Origin: UBA5069 sp963773745
Lineage (GTDB): Bacteria > Chloroflexota > Anaerolineae > Caldilineales > Caldilineaceae
Assembly: GCA_963773745.1 (NCBI GenBank)
Contig: CAVZCL010000005.1
Coordinates: 1,178,001-1,242,000 of the forward strand
DNA length: 64,000 bases
Direction: 5' to 3'
Position 1 is the stretch's first letter. Every line of letters begins with the position of its first letter. Positions 25,728 through 34,554 of this stretch are shown piece after piece. The position numbers were made by a program, and so were the translations under genes. The notes under the pieces were generated by a model, which saw nothing but the letters and a program-made list of their open reading frames with translations, had not been told where the DNA came from and ran no database searches.

Positions 25728-27737
25728 ATGGAAAGTGCGCCGCGCAATACATCCGCCACACTGGGCTTTGTCCGCATTGCCGCAGTCTCGCCCGAGCTAC
25801 GCGTCGCGGATGTGGCCTTCAACACGCGCGTGATTGTGGAGACGCTCGAGGAGCTTGCCGCGCGAGGCGTGGTGCTTGCCGTCTTTCCCGAGCTCTCGCT
25901 CACCAGCTATTCGGCGGCCGATCTCTTCTACCAGCCGTTGCTGCTGGATGCGGCCGCCACGGCGCTTGAGGAGATCGAGATCGCCTGCGTCACCCACAAC
26001 ATCTGCGCGGTTGTTGGCCTGCCCGTGGCCGACGGCGGGCGCATCTATAATTGCGCTGCGTTTGTGTCGCCCCATGGCCTGCTGGGGATTGTGCCCAAGA
26101 GCCATCTGCCCAATACCAACGAGTTTTACGAGCAACGCTGGTTCACGTCCGGCGTGGGGCGTACGGGCGGCAGCGTGCATGTGGGCGCGCACGCTGTTCC
26201 TTTTGGCACGGATCTGCTCTTCCGCGCACACAACCTGCCCAATTGCATTGTGGGCATTGAGATCTGCGAGGATCTCTGGATTGTTGAGCCGCCCAGTGGC
26301 CGCGCCGCGCTGGCAGGGGCAACGATTCTTGTCAACCCTTCGGCAAGCACCGAGCTGCTGGGCAAGGATGACTACCGGCGCGAGCTGGTGCGCCAGCAAT
26401 CGGCGCGCTGCATGGCGGCCTATGTCTATGCGGCGTCTGGCCCGGGCGAATCGACCACCGACGTTGTCTACTCGGGCCACTCGCTCATCTATGAGAATGG
26501 CACGTGGCTGGCCGAAGGGGAACGCTTCTCCTTTGCCACGTCGGTCACCATGACCGACGTGGACATCCAGCGGCTGACGCACGAACGTTGGCGCAATTCG
26601 AGCTTCAGCCAGACAGCCATTCCCGCCCAGCCGCCCTTCCGCGTGCTCGATTTTTCGCTCCCACACGCCGAGGAAGCATGGCCGGTGGATGATCTGCTGC
26701 GCCCCCTGAGCCGCACCCCCTTTGTGCCCGCCAACGACGCAAAGCGCGCCGCCTCCTGCCAGGAAATCTTCAGCATTCAGGCCACAGGCCTCGCCAAGCG
26801 GCTGCGCCACACGGGGCTCAAGAGCGTGACGATCGGCCTTTCGGGCGGCCTCGATTCGACGCTGGCACTGCTGGTGGCGGTCCACGCCTTTGGCATGCTG
26901 GGGCTGCCGCTTGAGGGGATTATTGGCATCACCATGCCGGGCTTTGGCACGACGGCACGCACGCGCACCAACGCCGAAACGCTGGCTGAGCGGCTGGGCG
27001 TGAGCCTGCGCAAGATCGACATAACGGCCGCGGTCTTGCAGCACTTTGGTGACATTGGCCATGACCGCGCAGTATTCGACGTGACCTACGAGAATGCCCA
27101 GGCGCGCGAGCGCACGCAGATTCTCATGGATGTGGCCAATAGCACCGGCGGCCTGGTGGTGGGCACCGGCGACCTCTCCGAAGCGGCGTTGGGGTGGATG
27201 ACCTTCAACGGCGACCATATGTCCATGTACCACGTCAACGCGGGCGTGCCCAAAACGCTTGTGCGCTATCTGGTGACGTGGGCAGCCGATGCGCTCTTTG
27301 GCGGCGCAGCGGCCGCCGTGCTCAACGACATTGTGGCCACGCCGATTACGCCCGAATTGCTGCCCCTGGGCGAGGGCGAACACCTGGCACAAAAGACCGA
27401 AGAGACAATTGGCCCCTACGAGCTGCACGACTTCTTTCTCTTTCAGGCCGTGCGCTATCAGTTTGCGCCCCACAAGGTGGATTTTCTGGCGCGCCGCGCC
27501 TTTGCCGGCGTCTACGATGCGCCCACCATCCGCCGCTGGCTGGCGCTCTTCTATCGTCGCTTCTTCAGCCAGCAGTTCAAGCGCTCCTCCATGCCCGACG
27601 GCCCCAAGGTGGGCACCGTGGCGCTCTCGCCCCGAGGCGACTGGCGCATGCCCAGCGACGCCTCCAGCGCGCTCTGGCTCGCGCAGGTGGAGGCGCTGGC
27701 AGAGCTGGACGCGCCGGCAGCGGGCGACACGCCATGA
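25728..27737 (+). CDS. nadE: Glutamine-dependent NAD+ synthase
   Basis: A 669-residue two-domain enzyme making NAD+ from nicotinate adenine dinucleotide with glutamine-derived ammonia. The N-terminal nitrilase-like glutaminase has AVFPELSLTSY (Glu), VPKSHLPNTNEFYE (Lys) and VGIEICEDLW (Cys). The C-terminal synthetase has SGGLDSTLAL (PP-loop) and GTGDLSEAALGWMTFNGDHMS. The start MESAPRN follows CAAGGAGAAACTCGC. It overlaps the methyltransferase gene by ATGA and is probably co-translated with it. Confidence 0.95.
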   Translation: MESAPRNTSATLGFVRIAAVSPELRVADVAFNTRVIVETLEELAARGVVLAVFPELSLTSYSAADLFYQPLLLDAAATALEEIEIACVTHNICAVVGLPVADGGRIYNCAAFVSPHGLLGIVPKSHLPNTNEFYEQRWFTSGVGRTGGSVHVGAHAVPFGTDLLFRAHNLPNCIVGIEICEDLWIVEPPSGRAALAGATILVNPSASTELLGKDDYRRELVRQQSARCMAAYVYAASGPGESTTDVVYSGHSLIYENGTWLAEGERFSFATSVTMTDVDIQRLTHERWRNSSFSQTAIPAQPPFRVLDFSLPHAEEAWPVDDLLRPLSRTPFVPANDAKRAASCQEIFSIQATGLAKRLRHTGLKSVTIGLSGGLDSTLALLVAVHAFGMLGLPLEGIIGITMPGFGTTARTRTNAETLAERLGVSLRKIDITAAVLQHFGDIGHDRAVFDVTYENAQARERTQILMDVANSTGGLVVGTGDLSEAALGWMTFNGDHMSMYHVNAGVPKTLVRYLVTWAADALFGGAAAAVLNDIVATPITPELLPLGEGEHLAQKTEETIGPYELHDFFLFQAVRYQFAPHKVDFLARRAFAGVYDAPTIRRWLALFYRRFFSQQFKRSSMPDGPKVGTVALSPRGDWRMPSDASSALWLAQVEALAELDAPAAGDTP

Positions 27738-28588
27738 GCGACGGCGCACTGGTTGTGCTCGCCTGGCCCCAGGCCACAGAGATGCTGGCCGCACTCAAGG
27801 CGGGCGCGGCTGCGGTGACCACTTCGCTGGACCTGGGCATGACGCAAACTGTCCTGCCGCTGGCAGAGGGCCAGATCGTGCTGCCCAATGATCTGCGCCT
27901 CGACGCCGACTATCTGCAGGCGGTGGTGGATGACCCGAATGCCTGCATGCGCGTCATGGATGACGGCCTCTACAAGATCGCTGCATTCTCCGAAGAGACG
28001 GGACGCTACTACAGCCTCTACCCCACCAGCGGCGCGCCCACAATGCTCATCTCCGGCATCCCCATGCATCGTGTCAAGGATACCGAGCCGCTGGCCGACA
28101 CGCGCGCCAAAATCCGCGCCGCCGGCCCGCTGACGGGTGACCTGCTCGATACCTGCACCGGGCTTGGCTACACGGCGCTCGAGGCGGCGCGCACGGCGCG
28201 CCGCGTCACCACGCTGGAACTCGACCCCACCGTCTACACGATTATCCGGCAGAATCCCTGGTCAGCGCGCCTCTTCGCTGCGCCCAACATCGAGACGCAC
28301 ACCGGTGACAGCGCCGAACTCATCACCACCTTCGCCGACGCATCGTTCGACGCCATCATCCACGACCCGCCCATGTTCAACCTCGCGGGCGAACTCTACG
28401 GGCTGGCTTTCTACCGCGAATGCCGGCGTGTGCTGCGCAGCCGCGGCCGCCTCTTCCACTACATTGGCAACCCCGACAGCAAGTCTGGCGCGACGGTGAC
28501 GCGCGGCGTCGTGCGCCGCTTGCAGGAGGCGGGCTTTCGCAAGGTCACCCCCCACCCCGAGGCTTTCGGTGTCACCGCCACACTCTAA
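27734..28588 (+). CDS. SAM-dependent methyltransferase
   Basis: A 284-residue class I methyltransferase. A leading domain of about 115 residues (ALVVLAWPQATEMLAALK, LDLGMTQTVLPLAEGQIVL) precedes the Rossmann core: LLDTCTGLGYTALEAAR (motif I), TTLELDPTVYTIIRQNPW, IETHTGDSAELI and FDAIIHDPPMFNL, where DPP resembles the catalytic motif of RNA or DNA N-methyltransferases. It resembles archaeal-type predicted methyltransferases. The target is not known. The start overlaps the nadE stop codon. Confidence 0.82.
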   Translation: MSDGALVVLAWPQATEMLAALKAGAAAVTTSLDLGMTQTVLPLAEGQIVLPNDLRLDADYLQAVVDDPNACMRVMDDGLYKIAAFSEETGRYYSLYPTSGAPTMLISGIPMHRVKDTEPLADTRAKIRAAGPLTGDLLDTCTGLGYTALEAARTARRVTTLELDPTVYTIIRQNPWSARLFAAPNIETHTGDSAELITTFADASFDAIIHDPPMFNLAGELYGLAFYRECRRVLRSRGRLFHYIGNPDSKSGATVTRGVVRRLQEAGFRKVTPHPEAFGVTATL

Positions 28589-28613
28589 ATGCGACGTCTC
28601 GCAAGGCACGAGA

Positions 28614-28695
28614 TTTCGTAGCGGCGGCTTCAGCCGCCGTTCTCGAGGACGCGGTGCGGTCTCCACCTACGGCAGCTGAAGCAGCCGCTACGAAA
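28614..28695. repeat. REP-like hairpin, GTAGCGGCGGCTTCAGCCGC family (copy 2)
   Basis: The element is bounded by TTTCGTAGCGG and CCGCTACGAAA. The interior TTCTCGAGGACGCGGTGCGG and CTCCACCTACGGC match copy 3 in reverse orientation. It is intergenic, downstream of the methyltransferase. Confidence 0.9.
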
Positions 28696-28776
28696 CCTCG
28701 CGCACTTGCGTTGAATTGTTGGTTTCATCCTGCGGTATGCTACAAGGGTATGGACGTCTGTGTACGGCTCTTGGTG

Positions 28777-28992
28777 CTACTCTGCCCCGCCCTTGTACTT
28801 GAAGGAGACCTTGACCTTGGCGCGGTAGGCGACCACCTTGCCTTCCTCGAGCGTCATGTCAAGCTCCACCACCTCGGCCACGCGCAGATCATGCAGACTG
28901 TGCGCGGCCATCTCGACGGCGGTCGCAGCTGCCTTCTCCCACGATTCCGTGCTGGTCCCCACAAGCTCAATCACCTTGTAGACGCTGTCCAT
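28777..28992 (-). CDS. Dodecin family flavin-binding protein
   Basis: A 71-residue dodecin. Dodecins form 12-mers that store flavin or CoA and buffer free flavin. The whole fold is recognisable: SVYKVIELVGTSTESWEKAA, then VEMAAHSLHDLRVAEVVELDM and YRAKVKVSFKYKG. The Trp of TESWEKA is the flavin-stacking residue. The start is fixed by a strong AAGGAGG seven to nine bases upstream. Confidence 0.93.
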   Translation of the reverse strand: MDSVYKVIELVGTSTESWEKAAATAVEMAAHSLHDLRVAEVVELDMTLEEGKVVAYRAKVKVSFKYKGGAE

Positions 28993-29139
28993 GTAACTCG
29001 CCTCCTTTGAATTATGGATACCACGCGACGATGGGGGCCGCCTTCCATTGTTGCACAAAAAGCGACCCTCTGCCGGACGGCAGTTTGCGCCGGGTGCGTT
29101 TCATTTTGCGTGGCGCGAACTGCAGGGCTACTCAAAGGT

Positions 29140-29269
29140 CAGGGAGCGGGGAACCGTGCGCGGTTGTAGGTCACGTCTCCTGGCGTGACGCTGTTGTCGT
29201 ATGTGGACATAACAACAGCGTCACGCCAGGAGACGTGACCTACAACCGCGCACGGTTCCCCGCTCCCTG
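29140..29269. repeat. Inverted repeat, GTTGTAGGTCACGTCTCCTG family (copy 1)
   Basis: Arms of about 58 bases are essentially perfect complements, from CAGGGAGCGGGGAACCGTGC to its complement, around a 14-base centre. It contains TCACGTCTCCTGGCGTGACG, itself a near-palindrome. It lies between dodecin and htpX; no gene is seen in 28993-29357. Confidence 0.95.
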
Positions 29270-29357
29270 GTAGCAAACTTTGGAGAAGCCCAAATGAAAT
29301 GCGGGATGACCTGATGTTTCAGGTCATCCCGCCGACAACAAGGGAGTGAGCGCCGCT

Positions 29358-30224
29358 TCAGGCCAGGCTGGCCTGCGTGCTCTGCTCGACGGGCAACTGC
29401 AGCGCACGCAGGGCAGCAATGCGCTTGGCTGTCTCGGGGTGGGTGCGGAAGAGGCCGCCCATCCCGCCCAACATGGGGCTGACGATGTAGAGATGGGCCG
29501 TCGCCGGCGCAGCCTCAAGCGGCGTGCGGGTGGAAGCCGCCTCAAGTTTTTCAAGCGCGCTGGCAAGGGGCTGCGGCGTGCCCAGCAAGGCCGCGCCGGC
29601 CGCATCGGCAGCATACTCACGCGAGCGCGAAATCCCCAGCTGGATGAGCAGCGCAGCAATCGGCGCAAGGATGAGCATGAGGATGCCGCCCCCCTCCTCC
29701 TCTTCGCCGCCACCGAAGATCATGCTCCAGATCGTCATCTCGGCAATCATTGTGATAGCGCCGGCAATGGTGGCTGCGATGCTGCTGATGAGCGTGTCGC
29801 GGTTGCGAATGTGCGCCAACTCGTGCGCAATCACACCCGCCACTTCCTCACGCGTCAGGCTTGCCTGCAGGCCTGTGGTAATGGCAATCGCACCGCGCTC
29901 GGGCGAGCGGCCCGTGGCAAAGGCATTTGGGCTGTCGCTCTCGATCAGGTAGAGCGCCGGAGTGGGCAGCGACGCGCGCTGCGCCAGCAACTCCACAAGG
30001 CGATGGAGATCGGGCTGCTCCTCGCGTGGCAGCGGGCGTGCGCCACTAAAGCGGATGGCGAGCTTGTCACTGTACCACCACGCGCCCAAATTCATCGCGG
30101 TGGCAAAGAGCAGCGCAATCACCATGCCGGTGCGCCCGCCCAGGCTTGCGCCAATCAACACGAAGAAGCCGGTGAGCAAACCAAGGAAGAGAGTGGTCTT
30201 GAGAGTGTTCGTGAACTGGTTCAT
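29358..30224 (-). CDS. htpX: Zinc metalloprotease HtpX (M48)
   Basis: A 288-residue membrane protease for quality control of membrane proteins. There are two N-terminal TM segments (FLGLLTGFFVLIGASLG, GMVIALLFATAMNLGAWWYS), the zinc motif VIAHELAHIRNRDTLIS, two more TM segments, and SREYAADAAGA, with the third-ligand Glu. YLIESDSPNAFATGRSPE is the usual conserved stretch. The start MNQFTNTLK is chosen over an upstream one because AGGAACA precedes it. The flexible acidic loop GGGEEEEGGG is notable. Confidence 0.94.
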   Translation of the reverse strand: MNQFTNTLKTTLFLGLLTGFFVLIGASLGGRTGMVIALLFATAMNLGAWWYSDKLAIRFSGARPLPREEQPDLHRLVELLAQRASLPTPALYLIESDSPNAFATGRSPERGAIAITTGLQASLTREEVAGVIAHELAHIRNRDTLISSIAATIAGAITMIAEMTIWSMIFGGGEEEEGGGILMLILAPIAALLIQLGISRSREYAADAAGAALLGTPQPLASALEKLEAASTRTPLEAAPATAHLYIVSPMLGGMGGLFRTHPETAKRIAALRALQLPVEQSTQASLA

Positions 30225-30506
30225 GGTTGTTCCTGTCTGCATGCCGGAGGGTGGAGCCCCACGGTAGTGAGTTGCGAATGAGGTTGAGAATGGCGAACGA
30301 ATCGTCTTCCCGGCCTGGACAGAAACAGCGCGTGCGCCGGTCTAAACACCCTTCGGTTGCGGTAGCGAGCGTGCCGCAACCTCTGATGCGAATGTTATAC
30401 AAACACTGTGCAACACAATGTGAGCAACCATCCGATTGTGGTTAGAGCGTTCTCATCTGCGCCCCCGTTTGCCACAGCGAATTAGCACATTCGTTCTAAT
30501 TGATTC

Positions 30507-30535
30507 TTGACTTTCGCGCTGCGCGCGCATACAAT
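30507..30535 (+). promoter_or_regulatory. ssb promoter
   Basis: TTGACT, a 17-base spacer, then TACAAT, close to the sigma-70 consensus. A leader of about 95 bases follows, with GAAGGAG upstream of the start. The remaining 30225-30506 region upstream shows no gene. Confidence 0.75.
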
Positions 30536-30630
30536 GAGAGGTACGAGGAGCCTGCGGAAGCGGGCCATGCCTCTCCTGTGCCTAAACCGAATTGTGAAGC
30601 CTAGAATCAAGAATCGAAGGAGAGCAAATC

Positions 30631-31092
30631 ATGTCCTACCAGCAGATTACAATCGCCGGTTACCTTGGCCGCGATCCTGAAATGCGCTATACGCCTGCAG
30701 GCGTTCCTGTCACTGATTTCAGCGTTGCGGTGAGTCGCACCTGGAATGACCAGAGCGGCCAGCGTCAGGAGAAGACCACATGGTTCCGCATAACCGCTTG
30801 GCGCAAGCTGGCGGAGACCGTTAGCCAATATGCAACCAAAGGCCAGCTTGTGCTTGTTACAGGTGAGATTGAAGAGCCGCGCATCTGGACGGACAAGGAA
30901 GGCAACCCGCGTGTCTCGCTTGAAGTGACTGCGCAAAATGTGCGCTTCCTTGGTGCACGCCCTGACGGGAATCGTCAGGATTCGGATGGCACTTCCGGCG
31001 AGCGCAGCTATGAAGGAGCGGGCAGCAGCAGCAGGAGTTCAGGCAGCAGTGGCGGCGGCAGCCAGGGCAGCGACGAAGACATTCCCTTTTAG
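30631..31092 (+). CDS. ssb: Single-stranded DNA-binding protein
   Basis: A 153-residue SSB. The OB fold covers residues 1-108 (QITIAGYLGRDPEMRYTPAG, TTWFRITAWRKLAETVSQY, LVLVTGEIEEPRIWTDKEGN). A disordered Ser/Gly linker follows, with the acidic tip DEDIPF that recruits partner proteins. Codon choice is less GC-rich than in neighbours, which fits high expression. It stands alone behind its own promoter. Confidence 0.96.
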   Translation: MSYQQITIAGYLGRDPEMRYTPAGVPVTDFSVAVSRTWNDQSGQRQEKTTWFRITAWRKLAETVSQYATKGQLVLVTGEIEEPRIWTDKEGNPRVSLEVTAQNVRFLGARPDGNRQDSDGTSGERSYEGAGSSSRSSGSSGGGSQGSDEDIPF

Positions 31093-31115
31093 CCACCGCG
31101 CCTTGCCACATTAAA

Positions 31116-31165
31116 GCGCATAGAGAAACGCCTTGCCCACTCGGGCAAGGCGTTTCTCTATGCGC
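31116..31165 (+). terminator. Strong 23-bp hairpin after ssb
   Basis: GCGCATAGAGAAACGCCTTG is mirrored exactly after a 4-base loop. There is no U tract, so it may stabilise the mRNA 3' end as much as terminate. Confidence 0.7.
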
Positions 31166-31306
31166 GTGCGGTTGTAGGTCACGTCTCCTGACGTGACGCA
31201 GCCCGCAGGGCTGAATGTATTGGGATACGCTGAACGCCTGGTAATGCGTCGAGGTTCAGCCCTGCGGGCTGCGTCACGCCAGGAGACGTGACCTACAACC
31301 GCACGC
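31165..31306. repeat. Inverted repeat, GTTGTAGGTCACGTCTCCTG family (copy 2)
   Basis: The outer arms GTTGTAGGTCACGTCTCCTG and their complement enclose inner arms GCAGCCCGCAGGGCTGAA and complement. The centre is about 44 bases. The left arm shows CTGACGTGACG against CTGGCGTGACG on the right, one base different. Confidence 0.93.
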
Positions 31307-31437
31307 CTGGCGTTTTTCGTCTTTGCTCGCCCCATTGCTCGCGCCCTGCCCGCGATGTGCGGTACAATAGCTGCGCGCAGCCGCGCCAGGGGCGGGCGCG
31401 CCATCAACGCCGGCATCACACGGGAAAGCCATGGAAA

Positions 31438-32175
31438 ATGCTCGAGCAAACAGACCGACAGGCAATTGCACCGCAGCTTGCCGCCACCGTTGAGGCCATC
31501 CGTGAGCAGATGACCGCCATCAGCGGCCGGCGCGACCAGACGCTTGCACTCTCACGCGCACTCACGCGCTCGTGCGCACACAGCATCCGCGCCATTCACC
31601 GCCACGAGTGGGACGAAGCTGAATCGCTGCTGGCGCAGGCGCGCAGCGACGCCGCCGCGATGGTGGAGCCGCTGGCCGCCATGCCCACAGTCTACAACGC
31701 AGGCTATACGCAGGATGCGCTCAAGGAGCTCGTGGAGGCGCACGTCGTCTACGCCGTCGTAAAGGGGCGGCCGCTGCCCACGCCCGAGGAGATGTTCGTG
31801 ACCGGCTCCACCTGGCTGCGCGGGCTGAGCGAGGCCGCCACCGAGATGCGCCGCTTTGTGCTCGATCAAATGCGCCGCGGCCACGTCCTCGAGGCCGAGC
31901 CGCTGCTCGATTTTATGGAAGAGGTCTACTCGCACCTGGTCGCGGTGGATTTCCCCGACGCCGTCACCGATGGACTGCGCCGCTACACCGACATCCTGCG
32001 CGGCGTGCTCGAGCGCACACGGGGCGACCTTACGCTTGCCATTCGCCAGGACCAGATGCGCAGCGCGCTGCAAAGCCTTGAACTGCGCCTGGACGCTACC
32101 ATGGGAACGCGCCTGAGCGAGGGCGGTGGTCTTGTGCTTGACGCCGTGGCGTCTGGCGAAGAAGAGAGCGTCTGA
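31438..32175 (+). CDS. Translin-family nucleic-acid-binding protein
   Basis: A 245-residue all-helical protein resembling archaeal and bacterial translin. Translins are octameric single-stranded RNA/DNA-binding proteins, and some relatives cut RNA. Diagnostic segments are ALSRALTRSCAHSIRAIHRH, YNAGYTQDALKELVEAHVVY, GRPLPTPEEM, LLDFMEEVYSHLVAVDFPDA and GLRRYTDILRGVLERTRGDL. The start MLEQTDRQ at 31438 is the ATG with a usable upstream GGAAA; an ATG 7 bases earlier is out of frame. It is one base from the next small gene. Confidence 0.8.
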   Translation: MLEQTDRQAIAPQLAATVEAIREQMTAISGRRDQTLALSRALTRSCAHSIRAIHRHEWDEAESLLAQARSDAAAMVEPLAAMPTVYNAGYTQDALKELVEAHVVYAVVKGRPLPTPEEMFVTGSTWLRGLSEAATEMRRFVLDQMRRGHVLEAEPLLDFMEEVYSHLVAVDFPDAVTDGLRRYTDILRGVLERTRGDLTLAIRQDQMRSALQSLELRLDATMGTRLSEGGGLVLDAVASGEEESV

Positions 32176-32176
32176 G

Positions 32177-32428
32177 ATGGCGCGCAAGCCCGCCCTCGTG
32201 CGCGCCAGCGACCTGAGCGCGTGGGCCTACTGCCAGCGTGCGTGGTGGCTGGCCAACGTGCAGGGCGTTGCCCACGCCGAACCCGAGCGTCTTGCCTATG
32301 GCAACGCTGCGCATGCCCGCCACGGGCGCAGCGTTGCACGCGCGCAACTGTTGCAGCGCGTCGCGCTGCTCATCCTGGCGCTGGCTGCCCTGCTGCTGGT
32401 GGTTGGCTTGATACTTGCTTTGCGCTGA
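32177..32428 (+). CDS. Mini-protein: Cas4-like N-terminal motif plus one TM segment
   Basis: An 83-residue protein beginning one base after the translin stop. Residues 10-50 (SDLSAWAYCQRAWWLANVQG, then GNAAHARHGRSVARA) match the first part of Cas4/RecB-like nucleases, including the Fe-S-type Cys and the motif-I His. Instead of the D/E-x-K core, a hydrophobic segment follows (VALLILALAALLLVVGLILAL). It cannot be a complete nuclease. It may be a membrane-bound DNA/RNA-end-binding remnant or adaptor working with translin. Coupling to translin is seen, function is inference. Confidence 0.65.
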   Translation: MARKPALVRASDLSAWAYCQRAWWLANVQGVAHAEPERLAYGNAAHARHGRSVARAQLLQRVALLILALAALLLVVGLILALR

Positions 32429-32429
32429 A

Positions 32430-32545
32430 CAAACGACAAGTGGTAAGTGGTCAATGGTAACGAGTCCGCTCCCCGCTGAGGGACGCTTACCGATCACAAC
32501 TTGCCAATTACCAATCTTCAATACTCAATTTTCAATTCCTAATCA
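32430..32545. repeat. Degenerate heptamer-type repeat
   Basis: AAGTGGTAAGTGGTCAATGG on the left and CTTGCCAATTACCAATCTTC on the right point toward each other with a GC-rich centre. It is an imperfect relative of the 4348 element, between the Cas4-like gene and the next gene. Confidence 0.6.
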
Positions 32546-32559
32546 CCCAACCCATCGCC

Positions 32560-34503
32560 ATGCCACGACGCCAGCCGATTGAAAATCTACCGCCCGCCCC
32601 GCCGCCTGCGCTTGCCTGGGCCGCGCAGGAGCAATTGCTGCGCGGCGCAAGCCAGCCACGCACGGATGAGATGCTGGCTGTGGAAGAGCGCAGCGTCTGG
32701 CGGCCGGACTCGCTCATTTTGCAGCACTGCTGGGAGACCCTGGCTGATGCCGGCTCCGGCCCCGAGGCGCTGGCAGTGGCGGCATGGGCAGCCGAACGCC
32801 AGCCGGCGTCGCTGCAGGAAGCCCTCTACCGCCTCGCGCGCCAGGCCCAGGGCAAGCCGGCGCTGCTGGCCGTCGTGGAGCAGACGCTGGCCGCACAGCA
32901 GCCGCTGCTGCAGAGCGCCACATTGGCGCCGCCGCCCCACCTTGCGCAGCAGCTTCTGCTCTGCGCCGCAACGGCCGCGCACCTCAACGATGCCGGCGTC
33001 GCGCTCAACTTTCTGGAAAAGCTGGATCAGACGGATCGTGCCTGGGAGCGCATTGTCGCTTCGCCCGAGCAACGCATGATTCTGGCCGAGACGATTGTGC
33101 GCGCCGGTCCGCACCCGCTGATTCTTGCGCTGCTCGACAGCGCCATACGCCGCTTTGGCGATGCCGGTGCCGAATTGCTGTTGCGTGTGAGCGAGCAGAT
33201 TGACCCCGCCATCGGCCCGGATGCCATTGAGAACAAGCAGGCGCGCCTGCTGCGCCACTGTGTGGATGCCTTCCGCTACGGCGTGCTCGCCACGCTGCAG
33301 AGCCACCGCATGGCGGCCGCCGTCTATGCGCGCGCCGGCCGTTTTGACGAGATGCTCAAGGAAGTGGAGACCATCGCCAACATTCAGGACGGTCACCGCA
33401 TGGGCAGCTACACGTCGCGCAACAGCGACCAGAACTTGCTGCGTCAGGTGAAGCGGCCGCAGTCCGATGCGGATATCGACTTTCAGGTCTACACGCTGCG
33501 CGAGGCCATCCGCGCCATGCCGCTGCGCTACATTCCGCGCGAAACGCGTGTGGAGCTTGCGGCGGAGCTTGCGCGCCTGGGCATGAAGAGTGACGGCTGG
33601 ACGGCCGCCGGCGCGGCTTCATCGCTGGCCGAACTGGGCGCGCTCAAATATGCCGCCGAAGTCGTCGCGAGCATTAAGCCCAGTGACGCGACGCGCAGCG
33701 AGGGAATCATCGCGCTTGTGCGTGGCCTGGTGGCCGTGGGCGACATGCCCGCCGCCAATGAGCAGGTGCGCAAGGGGCTGGAGTGGGCGCGCAACTCGGC
33801 CGGTCGCAACCCCGAGCGCGCGCTGATTTGGGGGCTGGCCGAGGCGTACCTTGAGTTTGATCACCCCCAGGAGGTGCTGGTCCTGCTGGACGAATGGCGC
33901 ACGGAAACAAGCTTCATGGCGCGCCTGCGCAGTCGCTTTAGCCCCAGCTTTGGCGATGATGACCTGCGCCTCAAGCGGCTGCGCCTGCAAGCGTTGCTGC
34001 GCCTGGACGGCAGCAGCCATGAACCGAGCGCTGACGAGCAGGCGCTGCTGGCTGAGCTCAAGCTGTGGGCCCCGCAGTTGCTGGAGGGTGAAGCGCTCAT
34101 TGATTTCTATGCCGACGGGCTGCTGCGCCCGCTGCTGACTGCCGGTCGCACGCGTGCCGCCTGGGCGCTGCTGCCCGACATTCAGATGGCCCTCTCCACC
34201 AGCACGGGCGAAAAGCACGCCACGCGTGTGCGCCAGGTCGCCTCGCTGCTGGCGCGCCAGGTGCGCCTGGCAGCCGTCGGCGCACCGCTGAGCGCCATCC
34301 CCGAAATCACGGAGCAGGAAGACACGCTGGCGGTCTTTGGCCACTTCCTCAACGATTTGTGGACGGCTGACGCCAACCGCGGTCTGTGGCAGGTGGTCTA
34401 CGGCATCAATGGCAGCCTGCCGCTGGTGCATGCGCTCGAGGGGCCGGCCACAGTCGTCGCCATTGCCGACGTTGCCCACATTCATGGCGGTGAGTGGGCA
34501 TAG
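32560..34503 (+). CDS. Large alpha-helical repeat protein of unknown function
   Basis: A 647-residue protein with no signal peptide or TM segment. It is almost entirely helical, with repeated Ala/Leu-rich helix pairs reminiscent of TPR or HEAT repeats (ALAVAAWAAERQPASLQEAL, LAELGALKYAAEVVASIKPS, ALIWGLAEAYLEFDHPQEVL). I recognise no catalytic motif. A scaffolding role is possible. It follows the translin and Cas4-like genes on the same strand, separated by a repeat, and precedes the first E2 gene. Confidence 0.7.
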   Translation: MPRRQPIENLPPAPPPALAWAAQEQLLRGASQPRTDEMLAVEERSVWRPDSLILQHCWETLADAGSGPEALAVAAWAAERQPASLQEALYRLARQAQGKPALLAVVEQTLAAQQPLLQSATLAPPPHLAQQLLLCAATAAHLNDAGVALNFLEKLDQTDRAWERIVASPEQRMILAETIVRAGPHPLILALLDSAIRRFGDAGAELLLRVSEQIDPAIGPDAIENKQARLLRHCVDAFRYGVLATLQSHRMAAAVYARAGRFDEMLKEVETIANIQDGHRMGSYTSRNSDQNLLRQVKRPQSDADIDFQVYTLREAIRAMPLRYIPRETRVELAAELARLGMKSDGWTAAGAASSLAELGALKYAAEVVASIKPSDATRSEGIIALVRGLVAVGDMPAANEQVRKGLEWARNSAGRNPERALIWGLAEAYLEFDHPQEVLVLLDEWRTETSFMARLRSRFSPSFGDDDLRLKRLRLQALLRLDGSSHEPSADEQALLAELKLWAPQLLEGEALIDFYADGLLRPLLTAGRTRAAWALLPDIQMALSTSTGEKHATRVRQVASLLARQVRLAAVGAPLSAIPEITEQEDTLAVFGHFLNDLWTADANRGLWQVVYGINGSLPLVHALEGPATVVAIADVAHIHGGEWA

Positions 34504-34554
34504 TTTCCGCCGCTCCAACGTACACAGTCCATCCATTCAAATGGGGAACGCCAC

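Noticed and set aside
25797..27794. 665-codon minus-strand open frame opposite nadE
   Set aside because: Fully antisense to a well-conserved enzyme and without motifs.
31116..31165. tRNA or small structured RNA after ssb
   Set aside because: A single perfect 23-bp stem with a 4-base loop, without tRNA-like arms or CCA. It fits a terminator or repeat better.
32177..32428. Cas4 nuclease and a CRISPR-Cas locus
   Set aside because: Only the N-terminal Cas4-like part is present and the catalytic D/E-x-K region is missing. No Cas1, Cas2 or array is seen.
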